Origin: a virus
Length of the DNA stretch: 35,484 bases
Reading direction: 5' to 3' (one strand)
IMG/VR virus record: IMGVR_UViG_3300023179_000285
Span: 1 to 35,484 of that record
Part shown: in pieces, positions 16,557 to 24,900 of the stretch
Layout: each line of letters opens with the position of its first letter
Numbering within the stretch: the stretch's first letter is position 1
Notes under the pieces: generated by a model
Told to the model about the DNA's origin: nothing
Database searches by the model: none
What the model saw: the letters and a program-made list of their open reading frames with translations, nothing else
Translations under genes and position numbers: made by a program

Positions 16557-16969
16557 CTTGTAGTGGTGGATTATTTCTTAGCAAAGAAACTAAAAGATTT
16601 TTATTATTACAACGAACACAGGCAAAAACAGCAGGAAGTTGGGGGTTAGTTGGGGGCAAACGTGAGCCTTATGATCTTACCCCATTAGATAACCTACAAA
16701 GAGAAATTCAAGAAGAAGTAGGAAATGCTCCTACAATACAAAAGATTGTACCTTTAGAACTTTTTACCAGTAACGATCATAACTTTCAGTACAATACCTA
16801 TGTGTTGATTGTTGAAAATGAATTTATGCCTACACTAAATTCTGAACATATAGGATATGCTTGGTGTACGTATGATTTTTGGCCTAGACCTTTACACCAG
16901 GCTTTGAAACATAGTTTTAATAATAGAATTATTAAAATGAAACTTGAAATTTTATTAGATTTACTTTAA
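16538..16969 (+). CDS. Nudix hydrolase-like protein with a degenerate Nudix box
   Basis: A 143-residue protein with a Nudix fold layout. After strands VTCSGG-type and FLLLQRTQAKTAGSWGLVGG comes REIQEEVG at residues 55-62, the catalytic helix of the Nudix box. The canonical spacing G-x5-E-x7-REUXEEXGU is not exact: Gly40 is followed by Asp46 in place of Glu and eight rather than seven residues before Arg55. The core Glu58-Glu59 region that binds metal is kept. Substrate cannot be told: nucleotide clean-up, NADH or capped RNA are options for the family. It ends the plus operon, overlapping gp15 by 19 bases and the convergent glycosyltransferase by nine. The start at 16538 is supported by the overlap, but the ribosome binding site is weak. 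Confidence 0.85.
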   Translation: MATNTITCSGGLFLSKETKRFLLLQRTQAKTAGSWGLVGGKREPYDLTPLDNLQREIQEEVGNAPTIQKIVPLELFTSNDHNFQYNTYVLIVENEFMPTLNSEHIGYAWCTYDFWPRPLHQALKHSFNNRIIKMKLEILLDLL

Positions 16970-17617
16970 TAAATCTGATCCAAAGGCATAAGATCCTATG
17001 TGCAATACTTCCATACTTAGTTGTGTGTCTACCTTAACTTGATATCCAACTGAAGCCATTTTCTTACAGAAGTTGATATCTTCACCTAACCAATCATTTG
17101 ATTGAGGTGTCCAACTAAATTCAAACCAAGGCTGGGGTATCTGTTCTAATATTTTTGTTTTCATTAGCATACAACCCATGCCTATCCCTTCTACTACAGG
17201 TAAATGATCTAAGGGCTCGTAGGGTAAAGGATTTTCCCAATCACCTACTTTTTCATATGCTACGCCTTTATAAGGTGGTTGTCTTCTTACATAGTTTGAG
17301 GCTACAATATCTTCGTTATGGCCCATTAACCTAAGTGCCGCAGTAGGAGGAACGACTACATCACTATCTAACCAAAAAATATATTCTGCACCTATATTAA
17401 TTGCTTCTGTAGCCAGCCTTTCTCTTTGAGTTAATAATATTGTACTAGCGTCCATGACAACATGTGTATCAATATTGTTCATGGTGTTTAATTTAACCAG
17501 TTCTGTAAGTGCGAACGCATGAGCAGCATGAATCATATCCCTACAGGGTATTAAAATTGCTAACTTACTTTTTTTAATAGACCAACTGGTTGAAGCAAAA
17601 ACCGATTTCTTCTTCAT
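16961..17617 (-). CDS. GT-A-type glycosyltransferase-like protein
   Basis: A 218-residue protein with features of GT-A glycosyltransferases. The strand LAILIPCRDMIHAAHAF (19-35) resembles the nucleotide-sugar binding start of family 2-like enzymes. A DxD metal site appears at 84-86 in YIFWLDSDVVVPP. VVEGIGMGCMLMKT (141-153) is the segment that usually lies near the acceptor, and WLGEDINFCKKM (176-187) carries the Glu-Asp expected of the catalytic base, with His206 nearby. It would transfer a sugar from an activated donor, possibly to phage DNA, a virion protein or host surface material. Its ATG overlaps the stop of the upstream gene by four bases (ATGA). It could alternatively be an inactive paralogue; the motifs argue otherwise. 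Confidence 0.85.
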   Translation of the reverse strand: MKKKSVFASTSWSIKKSKLAILIPCRDMIHAAHAFALTELVKLNTMNNIDTHVVMDASTILLTQRERLATEAINIGAEYIFWLDSDVVVPPTAALRLMGHNEDIVASNYVRRQPPYKGVAYEKVGDWENPLPYEPLDHLPVVEGIGMGCMLMKTKILEQIPQPWFEFSWTPQSNDWLGEDINFCKKMASVGYQVKVDTQLSMEVLHIGSYAFGSDLLK

Positions 17618-18093
17618 GCTCCAGCCACATCGTCGCTTAGTGTTTCACCTTGTATAACAAGTTCGTGAACGGAATTTATTATATCTTGAGTACGCTTAGA
17701 AGTAAGAATAAAATCACTAGGATTTAATTTACACATTAGTTCCATAGTTTCTATACTAACTCTTTCTTTGGTTAAAACTTCTAAAGCACTCTTTCTAGCT
17801 AGAGATTCAATAAAGTTATGTTGTACAATGGCATCGTCATTAGACAGCATTTCTAAGCATTCTGCTTCTTCTAGATCATTGGCCAATTCGATTAGAATAT
17901 CTAATTCTTTAGATTCAGAATCTGTAAGTTTTTTATTAGACTCTAATTGTTTAATTCTAGATAAAAAATCAATCAAAACTTTGGGATTATTAGTTCGGTC
18001 ATGCCAAACTATATTATCTAATTCCCATCTAGTAGGACCAATGTGTGCGTTACTTAAAATTTTGTTTATGTCAATTTTTAGTTTTTTGTTCAT
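17614..18093 (-). CDS. Helical hypothetical protein, 159 aa
   Basis: I start this gene at the ATG at 18093 (MNKKLKIDINKILSNAHIGP). An in-frame start at 18192 would overlap nearly half of the preceding gene and adds a non-globular Arg/Gln-rich leader. The protein is predicted by eye to be all helical, with a Leu/Glu-rich region at about 45-85 (FLSRIKQLESNKKLTDSESK, then ELANDLEEAECLEML) that could coil. The opening TRWELDNIVWHDRTNNPKVL looks well conserved in style. I recognise no family. It starts one base after the stop of the 70-aa gene and its stop overlaps the glycosyltransferase ATG, so it is co-expressed with both. A fibre-modification or assembly accessory is possible from context only. 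Confidence 0.82.
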   Translation of the reverse strand: MNKKLKIDINKILSNAHIGPTRWELDNIVWHDRTNNPKVLIDFLSRIKQLESNKKLTDSESKELDILIELANDLEEAECLEMLSNDDAIVQHNFIESLARKSALEVLTKERVSIETMELMCKLNPSDFILTSKRTQDIINSVHELVIQGETLSDDVAGA

Positions 18094-18094
18094 T

Positions 18095-18307
18095 TTACGG
18101 CGGATAATTGTAAGGAGTTGTCTTGCCGCCAAAAGTTGAGGAGAATGATATATTGGTTCCTGCCGGTAGCGCCGGTACTGCATAAGAAGCACCTAACACA
18201 GCACTCAATCTTACATTTGTTCCTGTGGGCGGATATGATGCATTTGTAAATGCAGAATAAACCTTGCCAAATGAAATTTGAGAGCCTGTTGCCGGTAAAG
18301 TAGCCAT
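18095..18307 (-). CDS. Small beta-rich structural-region protein, 70 aa
   Basis: A 70-residue protein with three related segments: ATGSQISFGKVYSAFTN (6-22), PTGTNVRLSAVLGASYA (27-43) and PAGTNISFSSTFGGKT (49-63). Each has the form Gly-Ser/Thr-x-(I/V)-x-(F/L), a strand-turn repeat typical of a small beta-structure. It lies after the 998-aa fibre in the same operon with an AAGGGAAT ribosome binding site and an AATAAATA box 22 bases upstream. Related short proteins occur in marine T4-like phages near fibres. A trimeric fibre cap or chaperone is conceivable, but no function is established. Confidence 0.82.
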   Translation of the reverse strand: MATLPATGSQISFGKVYSAFTNASYPPTGTNVRLSAVLGASYAVPALPAGTNISFSSTFGGKTTPYNYPP

Positions 18308-18328
18308 TAATTATTCCCTTGCGGCCAA

Positions 18329-21325
18329 TTATTTATTGGTCAACTTATTTATCGCATCTTGAAGTTGAGCGATTTGCTGCTGTTGTGCCTTAATTGACTC
18401 AATTAGCAATGGAATAATCTTTTCGTATTTTACACCTAGATAGCCGTCACCTTTTAGTGCAACTACCTGCGGTAATACCTTTTCTACATCTTGTGCAATA
18501 ACTCCTACATCGTGTTTACGGACAAAATATCCGTCCTCTCCTCCTCTATAACTAATGTAACTATCTTTCCAATCAAAATATACACCCCTAATTTGATTTA
18601 GCATTTCTATAGGATTAGAAATTAATCTAACATTTTCTTTTAATACTTGATCCGAGCTGTAATATGCAGTAATTTCATTTGTAGCACGAATTTCACCAAC
18701 TGCCCCTACTGTGCCTGTTGGAGTGCCTACAAATAATGCACCACCTGCAACGACGTTTTGACCTACGCCAATTCCGCCAGCAACTACTAAAGCGCCTGTC
18801 TGAGTGGTTGTTGCACTTGTTGTAGCAAAAACTCTGGCTGTACCAGCTTCATCGATCCTAACTCTTTCAACACCCGCAGCGGAGCCGACAGGTGAAGTTT
18901 CAAAAGTTAGATAGCTGCTGATATTTGTAGAATCTACAAAATTTGCAACAACTGCACCAACTTTTGCCAATGTTGAATATCCGCTGCCGTTATAGGCTAA
19001 AAATAATACATTAGAAATTACATTACCGGTTGTAACTGCGGTCGGTGAAGCCGAAGTTCCGTTAGTTCTTCTTAACTGTAAATTGGTATGACTACCGTGT
19101 CCTGTAAATCTTGTATTATTAGTAGTATTAACCGAAACATCTAACGGGAATGTGTTATATGAATCAGAAGCAATTGTTATTTTATTGCTTACATATAAGT
19201 CGTTGCCAACTCCTACACCGCCTACTACTTGTAATGCACCAGTTACTGTAGAAGTAGCAGCAGTTGTATTTGTTATTGTGAAAATTGTGGATATAGGACT
19301 ACCGGGTCCCTGCGGTCCTTGTGGTCCCGTAACGCCTTGCGGTCCTTGTGGTCCCGTAACGCCTTGCGGTCCTTGCGGTCCTTGCGGTCCAGTGTTACCT
19401 GTAACACCCTGAGGTCCCTGAGGTCCTGTAACACCCTGAGGTCCCTGAGGTCCTGTAACACCCTGAGGTCCCTGAGGTCCTGTAACACCCTGAGGTCCCT
19501 GAGGTCCTGTAACACCCTGAGGTCCCTGAGGTCCTGTAACACCTTGAGGTCCCTGAGGTCCTGTAACACCCTGAGGTCCCTGAGGTCCTGTAACACCTTG
19601 AGGTCCTTGCGGGCCCGTCGTTGATGCCCATGTAAAAGCACTTCCGTTCCAGCCTAAATAGGTATTTGCAGAAACTGGTGCTGTAATAAATGCTGTAGTA
19701 TTTGCTGTACTTTGGTAAACAATTTGATTTGCGCCACCGCCTGCTAGATAGGTATCAATTGCTCCTTTAGTACCGGATGTAACTTCATTTGTAATTGTTG
19801 CGTCTGGTATAAAGGTCATGAAACCTGTGCTGTCATCATAACCGAAGAAACCTATTTTGGCAGAAGTTCCGTTATGCCATTGGAAAGCTATACCGCGATC
19901 TTTATTATCATCTGTGCTAGGTGCCCCTCCGTTCGCTCCGCTACCAATTGTAAAAATAGGATCCGACACATTTGTAACAGTGGAATCCACTGTAATTGTT
20001 GTTCCTTGAACAGTTAAGTCACCACTCAGTATTAATGACCTTGCACTAAAATCACCGTTACCATCACGAAATACAATAGTATTAGCCGTATTAGAACTTG
20101 TTGAATTAGCAGTAACAGTAAATGTCTGTCCTTCGCCCGTTGTGCTACCGCTTATACCAAACCCGCTTGTAGCACCGTTTGATACATAATCACCAGTTGT
20201 ATCTGTACCTAATGCTACAGAGTTTGCCGCTACTGTAGCAGTAAATGTAACGTCCTTGCTACCATCTACAACCATACTGCCTGTTAAATCGCCACCGAAA
20301 GTGAATGTTCTCGGAGTCTGCCATTTTTCTGCATTAACTGTATTCCCAACATAAATGCTTGCGGTATTAGTATAGGTTGGGGCTGCTGCACCACCTGAAA
20401 CTAGAATTTGACCGGCAGTACCTGGACCTGCGAAAGTTGTAGATCCTGCTGCTGTTTGATAAGGAATTTGACCTACCGTACCGCCAGATAAGTTTGTAGC
20501 AGTAGTAGCCTGGCCTGCACTCAGCCCAGTTAATGCTGTCCAAGTAGGTGCAGTTCCGTTACTGGTTAGGATAAAACCATTTGTGCCAATTGATAAAAAC
20601 GCAGTTTGTCCTGCGGCAGATTGATAGGGCACAGAACCTGCTGCACCGCCTGCTATATTAGTTGCACTAGTTGCTACTGTAGCAGTGGTAACAATAAGTT
20701 GACCGTTATATAATAATGAGGTACCTGTAGTTGTTAATAAGTTACCACCTATATCTACTGTCGAACTAGATATATAAATTGTTCCGAAACGTTTTGATGA
20801 AGATCCTAAATTAACTGTTCCAGTTACAGTGGGCAGTATATCCTCACTTACGTTAATTGTTTTTCCAATTGTAATGCCAGTAGAATCATTATAGATAGTG
20901 GCAGTGCTGGCTTCTAGGGCTGTATAACTGCCCAGCGCATCTGTTACAACAAAATATCTATCTCCTGCGGTTATTGTATTAACCAAAAGATTATCGGCAT
21001 TTACTCCACCTGCAGCAGTAAGTGTTCCTAAACTTACCCAACTTGGTGTTGTCCCGTCACTGACTAAAACAGTATCAGCAGCACCTATGCTAATAAAACT
21101 TGTAGCACTAGTAGCAGTTTGATAAACCAATGCCCCTGCAGATCCACCACCTATTGAAGATGCCGATTCTGCAGATCCGCCTGATAAACTATGTCCACCT
21201 GCTGTAATACCATCATGTACTCTAATAGACCATGTACTGGTATCAATAGTTAATTCACCTTCTGCACCAGTAAAGGTGTTATTTTGTCCTGTTGAGCCTC
21301 TTCGAAATTGTACTTGTGTAGGCAT
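18329..21325 (-). CDS. Tail fibre with collagen-like stalk and S74 chaperone end
   Basis: A 998-residue fibre. Residues 1-50 ([20 protein letters not shown]) form a tropism-determinant-like N-terminal domain shared with the 157-aa mini-fibre. About 50-330 holds repeats of a GG-x2-G-x2-PYQ-x6-TxF...L-S-DG-x-P-TW module. About 455-520 has a DPIFTIGSG...[10 protein letters not shown] domain also found in the 1320-aa protein. About 572-673 is collagen-like, with roughly 35 Gly-x-y triplets. Residues about 890-998 match the peptidase S74 intramolecular chaperone: SSDQVLKEN with its Ser and Lys, then [17 protein letters not shown] and a final coiled coil. This domain trimerises the fibre and usually cuts itself off. 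Host recognition is likely. A ribosome binding site AAGGAAT precedes the ATG. Confidence 0.95.
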   Translation of the reverse strand: MPTQVQFRRGSTGQNNTFTGAEGELTIDTSTWSIRVHDGITAGGHSLSGGSAESASSIGGGSAGALVYQTATSATSFISIGAADTVLVSDGTTPSWVSLGTLTAAGGVNADNLLVNTITAGDRYFVVTDALGSYTALEASTATIYNDSTGITIGKTINVSEDILPTVTGTVNLGSSSKRFGTIYISSSTVDIGGNLLTTTGTSLLYNGQLIVTTATVATSATNIAGGAAGSVPYQSAAGQTAFLSIGTNGFILTSNGTAPTWTALTGLSAGQATTATNLSGGTVGQIPYQTAAGSTTFAGPGTAGQILVSGGAAAPTYTNTASIYVGNTVNAEKWQTPRTFTFGGDLTGSMVVDGSKDVTFTATVAANSVALGTDTTGDYVSNGATSGFGISGSTTGEGQTFTVTANSTSSNTANTIVFRDGNGDFSARSLILSGDLTVQGTTITVDSTVTNVSDPIFTIGSGANGGAPSTDDNKDRGIAFQWHNGTSAKIGFFGYDDSTGFMTFIPDATITNEVTSGTKGAIDTYLAGGGANQIVYQSTANTTAFITAPVSANTYLGWNGSAFTWASTTGPQGPQGVTGPQGPQGVTGPQGPQGVTGPQGPQGVTGPQGPQGVTGPQGPQGVTGPQGPQGVTGPQGPQGVTGNTGPQGPQGPQGVTGPQGPQGVTGPQGPQGPGSPISTIFTITNTTAATSTVTGALQVVGGVGVGNDLYVSNKITIASDSYNTFPLDVSVNTTNNTRFTGHGSHTNLQLRRTNGTSASPTAVTTGNVISNVLFLAYNGSGYSTLAKVGAVVANFVDSTNISSYLTFETSPVGSAAGVERVRIDEAGTARVFATTSATTTQTGALVVAGGIGVGQNVVAGGALFVGTPTGTVGAVGEIRATNEITAYYSSDQVLKENVRLISNPIEMLNQIRGVYFDWKDSYISYRGGEDGYFVRKHDVGVIAQDVEKVLPQVVALKGDGYLGVKYEKIIPLLIESIKAQQQQIAQLQDAINKLTNK
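18330..18337 (-). promoter_or_regulatory. Late promoter-like box AATAAATA
   Basis: AATAAATA on the minus strand overlaps the stop codon region of the 998-aa fibre gene and lies 22 bases upstream of the 70-aa gene ATG, with AAGGGAAT between. Spacing is normal for a late promoter and would allow extra expression of the 70-aa, 159-aa and glycosyltransferase genes. Confidence 0.45.
19305..19620 (-). repeat. 27-bp minisatellite encoding collagen-like GPQGPQGVT
   Basis: Eight near-identical 27-base units lie in register between about 19401 and 19615 (plus-strand GTAACACC at 19401, 19428 and so on every 27 bases to 19590). Each encodes GPQGPQGVT. Differences are single third-position changes. A second, less regular block of similar triplets at 19305-19395 uses a different codon pattern. 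High identity implies recent slippage or recombination. Confidence 0.95.
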
Positions 21326-21335
21326 TACTTATTCC

Positions 21336-21863
21336 TTAAAATGATCCTAAATCTCTTGTTAAAATTTTTCCTTCTGGATCCATACAGTCGTAAATGTAGG
21401 TAAGACTTACTCCAAAAGCGTCAGTCGGGTCTTGTCCTTCAGAACCTACATGTGTTTCTGCTAGACCATATACATTCATATAATCACCTATAGGGAAACT
21501 TTCTTCGCCGCCGCCGACACCCGTTTGGTCGGCCCAAGAAAGATTTTGATTACCATCTGTTGTTAATACCTGACCCGATGACCCATCATCTGTAGGCAAT
21601 ACATAGGAAGTAGAAGCAGACAACGTAGGTGATGCTGTGAACCCGACATAATAACTACCTGTTCCGTAAACACCTAGTGTTCCTGTAGGTGCAACAAAAA
21701 CGTTAGCAGCATTAAGGGTTTTACCAATTCCAGCGCCGCCTGTGACAATAAGGGCGCCTGTTGACGTTGATACAGAATCTGTATTACCTAAGATTGTTGC
21801 CGTGGTATTAACTACCAGGCCATGTTTGACAATGAAGTCTTTATTGACCGATGTGATTGCCAT
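21336..21863 (-). CDS. Short fibre-like protein, paralogue of the 1320-aa protein N-terminus
   Basis: A 175-residue protein. Residues 1-55 (MAITSVNKDFIVKHGLVVN, then TSTGALIVTGGAGIGKTLNA) resemble the start of the 1320-aa protein (MALTAITKDFITRAGVIVQ, then GALQVNAGAGIAKNL), so they are paralogues. A middle segment (YVLPTDDGSSGQVLTTDGNQNLSWAD) is a variant of the fibre module. The end (FPIGDYMNVYGLAETHVGS to RDLGSF) has no match elsewhere in the window. It precedes the 998-aa fibre by 10 bases and may be an adaptor or short fibre joining it to the virion. It heads a transcription unit with a consensus TATAAATA box and an AAAGGGAAA ribosome binding site. Confidence 0.9.
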   Translation of the reverse strand: MAITSVNKDFIVKHGLVVNTTATILGNTDSVSTSTGALIVTGGAGIGKTLNAANVFVAPTGTLGVYGTGSYYVGFTASPTLSASTSYVLPTDDGSSGQVLTTDGNQNLSWADQTGVGGGEESFPIGDYMNVYGLAETHVGSEGQDPTDAFGVSLTYIYDCMDPEGKILTRDLGSF

Positions 21864-21879
21864 TAGTTTCCCTTTCCAC

Positions 21880-21896
21880 TAAAACGGCACGTTTTA
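21880..21896 (-). promoter_or_regulatory. Leader hairpin upstream of the short fibre gene
   Basis: TAAAACG (21880-21886) and CGTTTTA (21890-21896) form a seven-base-pair stem with a three-base loop in the 5' leader, between the TATAAATA box and the ribosome binding site. It could protect the transcript or influence translation. It is too AT-rich and lacks a downstream T-run for a terminator. Confidence 0.4.
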
Positions 21897-21907
21897 ATAA
21901 TATTCTG

Positions 21908-21915
21908 TATTTATA
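21908..21915 (-). promoter_or_regulatory. Consensus T4-type late promoter TATAAATA
   Basis: A perfect TATAAATA on the minus strand, 44 bases before the ATG at 21863 and about 27 bases after the strong terminator at 21942-21973. It is the best promoter match in the window and would drive the short fibre, the 998-aa fibre and genes to 16961. Confidence 0.75.
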
Positions 21916-21941
21916 TTATTGTTTCAAAATACATTTTCAGA

Positions 21942-21973
21942 AACAAAAACAGGGCATAAGCCCTGTTTTTGTT
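21942..21973 (-). terminator. Strong bidirectional intrinsic terminator
   Basis: A perfect 14-base-pair inverted repeat: 21942-21955 pairs with 21960-21973 around loop ATAA. The GC core AGGGC/GCCCT is flanked by A5/T5 tracts, so U-runs follow on both strands. It lies 15 bases after the stop of the 1320-aa gene and ends the main fibre operon. Confidence 0.92.
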
Positions 21974-21987
21974 GTGTAAATTTAAAC

Positions 21988-24900
21988 TTACACTGCGTAT
22001 GCGCTAATTGATGTTAGAATACTTGTTCTAATAACATTGATTCTCATTGCTGTAGCACTAGTTGGTACAAATTTTAGTGTAACATTGCCGCCACTTAGAT
22101 CTGCGCCAAATGTTCCTAGTTCACCGTTGCTGGTAATAATAGCATATTCTGTTAGGTATGCATTTGTACCATTGTGAATTAGTAATATTTCTGCACTGTG
22201 GACATTTGAACCATCTTTAACTTGTACAATGTACTTGGCTGTTGTATACAGTGTAGCGTTGAATACATCTAGGTTAGTTTCACTTGAGCCTGATATTACA
22301 CCAGTGGTAAACCCAGCCTGCATGTTGTTGCTGCCCTTAAAGGCTTCAACAGTTTGATTAGCAGGATTTGTAGGAACTGCTCCACCCATGTAATCGCCAC
22401 CAATTACAAGACCACCAGCAACAATGTTCTTCTTAACTAGTAAACCACCGGTAATCTTTACAGCACCAGTATCTGTCCCAGTACCCTCTGCTTGTGTAGT
22501 ATTTGTAAATGTAACAACACCAGCAACATCAAGGTTTCCGCCGATTACTACATCTTTGGCCACCCCAACTCCGCCAGATACAATTAAAGCACCTGTCAAT
22601 GTGGAAGTCGAATTTGATGTTGAATATAAAGTCATATCACCATCTGATTCGATCTTAACATGGCTGGCAAAAGGTGTGAAGATTCGGAAATCTCCGTTTG
22701 AATTATCAATTTGCCAAGTTGTTCCACTATTGGCAAAACCTATTCTTGGTGTAGCTGGGGCTGCCCCAGCAACTCCTACATAAACACCAATTGTCGATGT
22801 TGAAGCAGTTTCGTCATAAGGTCCATCGAATCTACCATAACCACCTACATTTAAGTTTTCTTGGATGCCTACGCCACCAGAAACAACCACTGCACCGGAA
22901 GTTATATTTGAGCTTGCTGTGCTAGCGTTTACAGTTACAAGATTAACACTATTAAAATCTTTAAATGTAAATGTATTTGCTTCTGTGGTTATTGTCTTAT
23001 TGCCATTTAATTGTATCTTACTGTACGTTGTAGGATAGTTACCAGCAAATAAACTTAATGTACCACTATCGTTGCCCCAACCTCCACGAACTTCCATTGT
23101 GGTTGTTGAAAGATTTTCAATTTGATTAGCGCCGGTTGCACCAAATGAAACTGTGCTTCCTTTGATCCAAGCATCATCATAGACTGTTAATCCAGTGCCT
23201 GTACCTTCGATAAACACATAATCAAATGTACCAGTACTACTTGTAATCTGATCAAGGCCTACGCCCTTCATGTAAATTGTACCACCTACATAAAGGTCAG
23301 CGTCAATGGTAGCAGTGCTAGCCACATACAGGTCTTGTGCTATTCCAACTCCACCTGCAACATATAGTGCGTTATTTGAACTTGTAGTATAATCGCTTGC
23401 TGTATTAGTTAGACTAACAATGCCATCAAATGTAGCGGTACTAGCAACATACAGATCTTTAGCAATTCCAACACCACCTTGTACACGAACAGCACCACTT
23501 GTTGCTGCTGTAAATGTAGGAGCATCGTTATGTACCTTTAAAGCACCGGTTGTTTCTAACAACTCGTTTGTTAATGTCATTATAGCAGTTGTATTGCCAT
23601 ACCACTTAAATGAATGTGTATTTGCTAGAATATCTAAACCGAACCACATGGCATTGTTTTCAATACCCATTGCGTAGCCAGTTGATGATGCACCTACATT
23701 ATCCCATAGTACTAATTTTGTCCCTGCACTATAATTTGTGTTTGTAGGAGCACCTGCACCTGCACCTTGTGGCATCGTGATTCTGTTAGTTGTTGATCCG
23801 TGTAATGTGATTAGAGCATCAGTCTCATTCATACCTACACGTAGATCTGGTGCTTCTACACTAACGCCATCGCTGTCTACATATAGATAGTTAGTAGCAC
23901 TATAGTTTAATTTAACTAGTGTATCACTAATTATTTCTGCGTTTACACCGGTATCAGCAGTAATCGTACCGTTTATGCCGTCGATGTCAAAAGCGCCAAC
24001 TGTTAAAACAGTTGTTCCACTATTAAATCCAAATGTTGTAGCACCAACAGTATCTAAATCACCATCATTGTTGATAAATGTAACAGAATTAATATCATAT
24101 GCTGCTAATTTTATTGTTCCTGTAGCATTTAAATTGAATACATTTAATGTATTTGTAGCGTTGTCGTAGTTAAATTCACTATCGAAAATAGTTGTGCTAG
24201 GAGCGCTTTGGAAAGGAATCTGACCAGCAGCACCACCAACAACATTGGCAGCAGCACCTACAACCTGCGTACCTGGGCTTACCCATGTTGCTGTAGAACT
24301 AACAGTACTCCAAACTAAAACTTGATTTGTAGCAGTGCCAGCAGCAATAAATGCTGTTTGTCCGTTACCATATTGAATAGGTATTTCGCCTAAACTGCCA
24401 CCTTTTAAGTTTGTAGCAGTTGTAACAGTAGCATCAATATCTGTAGCACTTTCCAATTTGTTTACATTTAGGGTGCCACCGACGTATACGTCACCGCTAA
24501 TTCCTACGCCGCCGTCTACAATAAGTGTACCAGTGGCTGTACTTGTAGCACTGGTATTTCCAACAAGTTCAATATTACCAGTCTTGAATGTACCGTAGCG
24601 TGTGCCCACATAAACACCAGAAGTATTCTCTGAACCTTGATCGTACCATTCTAAATATCCACTATCATTGGCAAATCCTAAGAAAGCGTCTTGATCTGCG
24701 CCTTTGAAATAGTGGAAAATAAAACCTATATCTTTACCGTCATCACCTGTCCAAACATGGTTACTAACATCACCGCCAGGTGGCATGTGAAGTTGTAGTA
24801 AGTTATCTGTGTAAACTGTGTTGGTAGATAACACGTATGTTGCTGTACCATTGAAGAATACACTGTCTTGGAAAGTGACCTGTCCACCGACCACTAATGT

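Noticed and set aside
18094-18192. Longer in-frame start for the 159-aa gene at 18192
   Set aside because: It would overlap nearly half of the 70-aa gene; the ATG at 18093 is placed one base after that gene's stop.
19401-19615. CRISPR-like regular repeats
   Set aside because: The 27-base units are contiguous with no spacers and code for collagen triplets.
19152-19641. Open frames with LRSLRSCNT-type or CYRTSGT-type repeats on both strands across the collagen region
   Set aside because: They are by-products of the 27-base repeat read in other frames; the GPQGPQGVT frame belongs to the intact 998-aa fibre.
13462-21325. Diversity-generating retroelement suggested by tropism-determinant-like N-termini
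   Set aside because: No reverse transcriptase gene and no template/variable repeat pair with A-specific changes is seen; the resemblance is limited to the N-terminal attachment domain.
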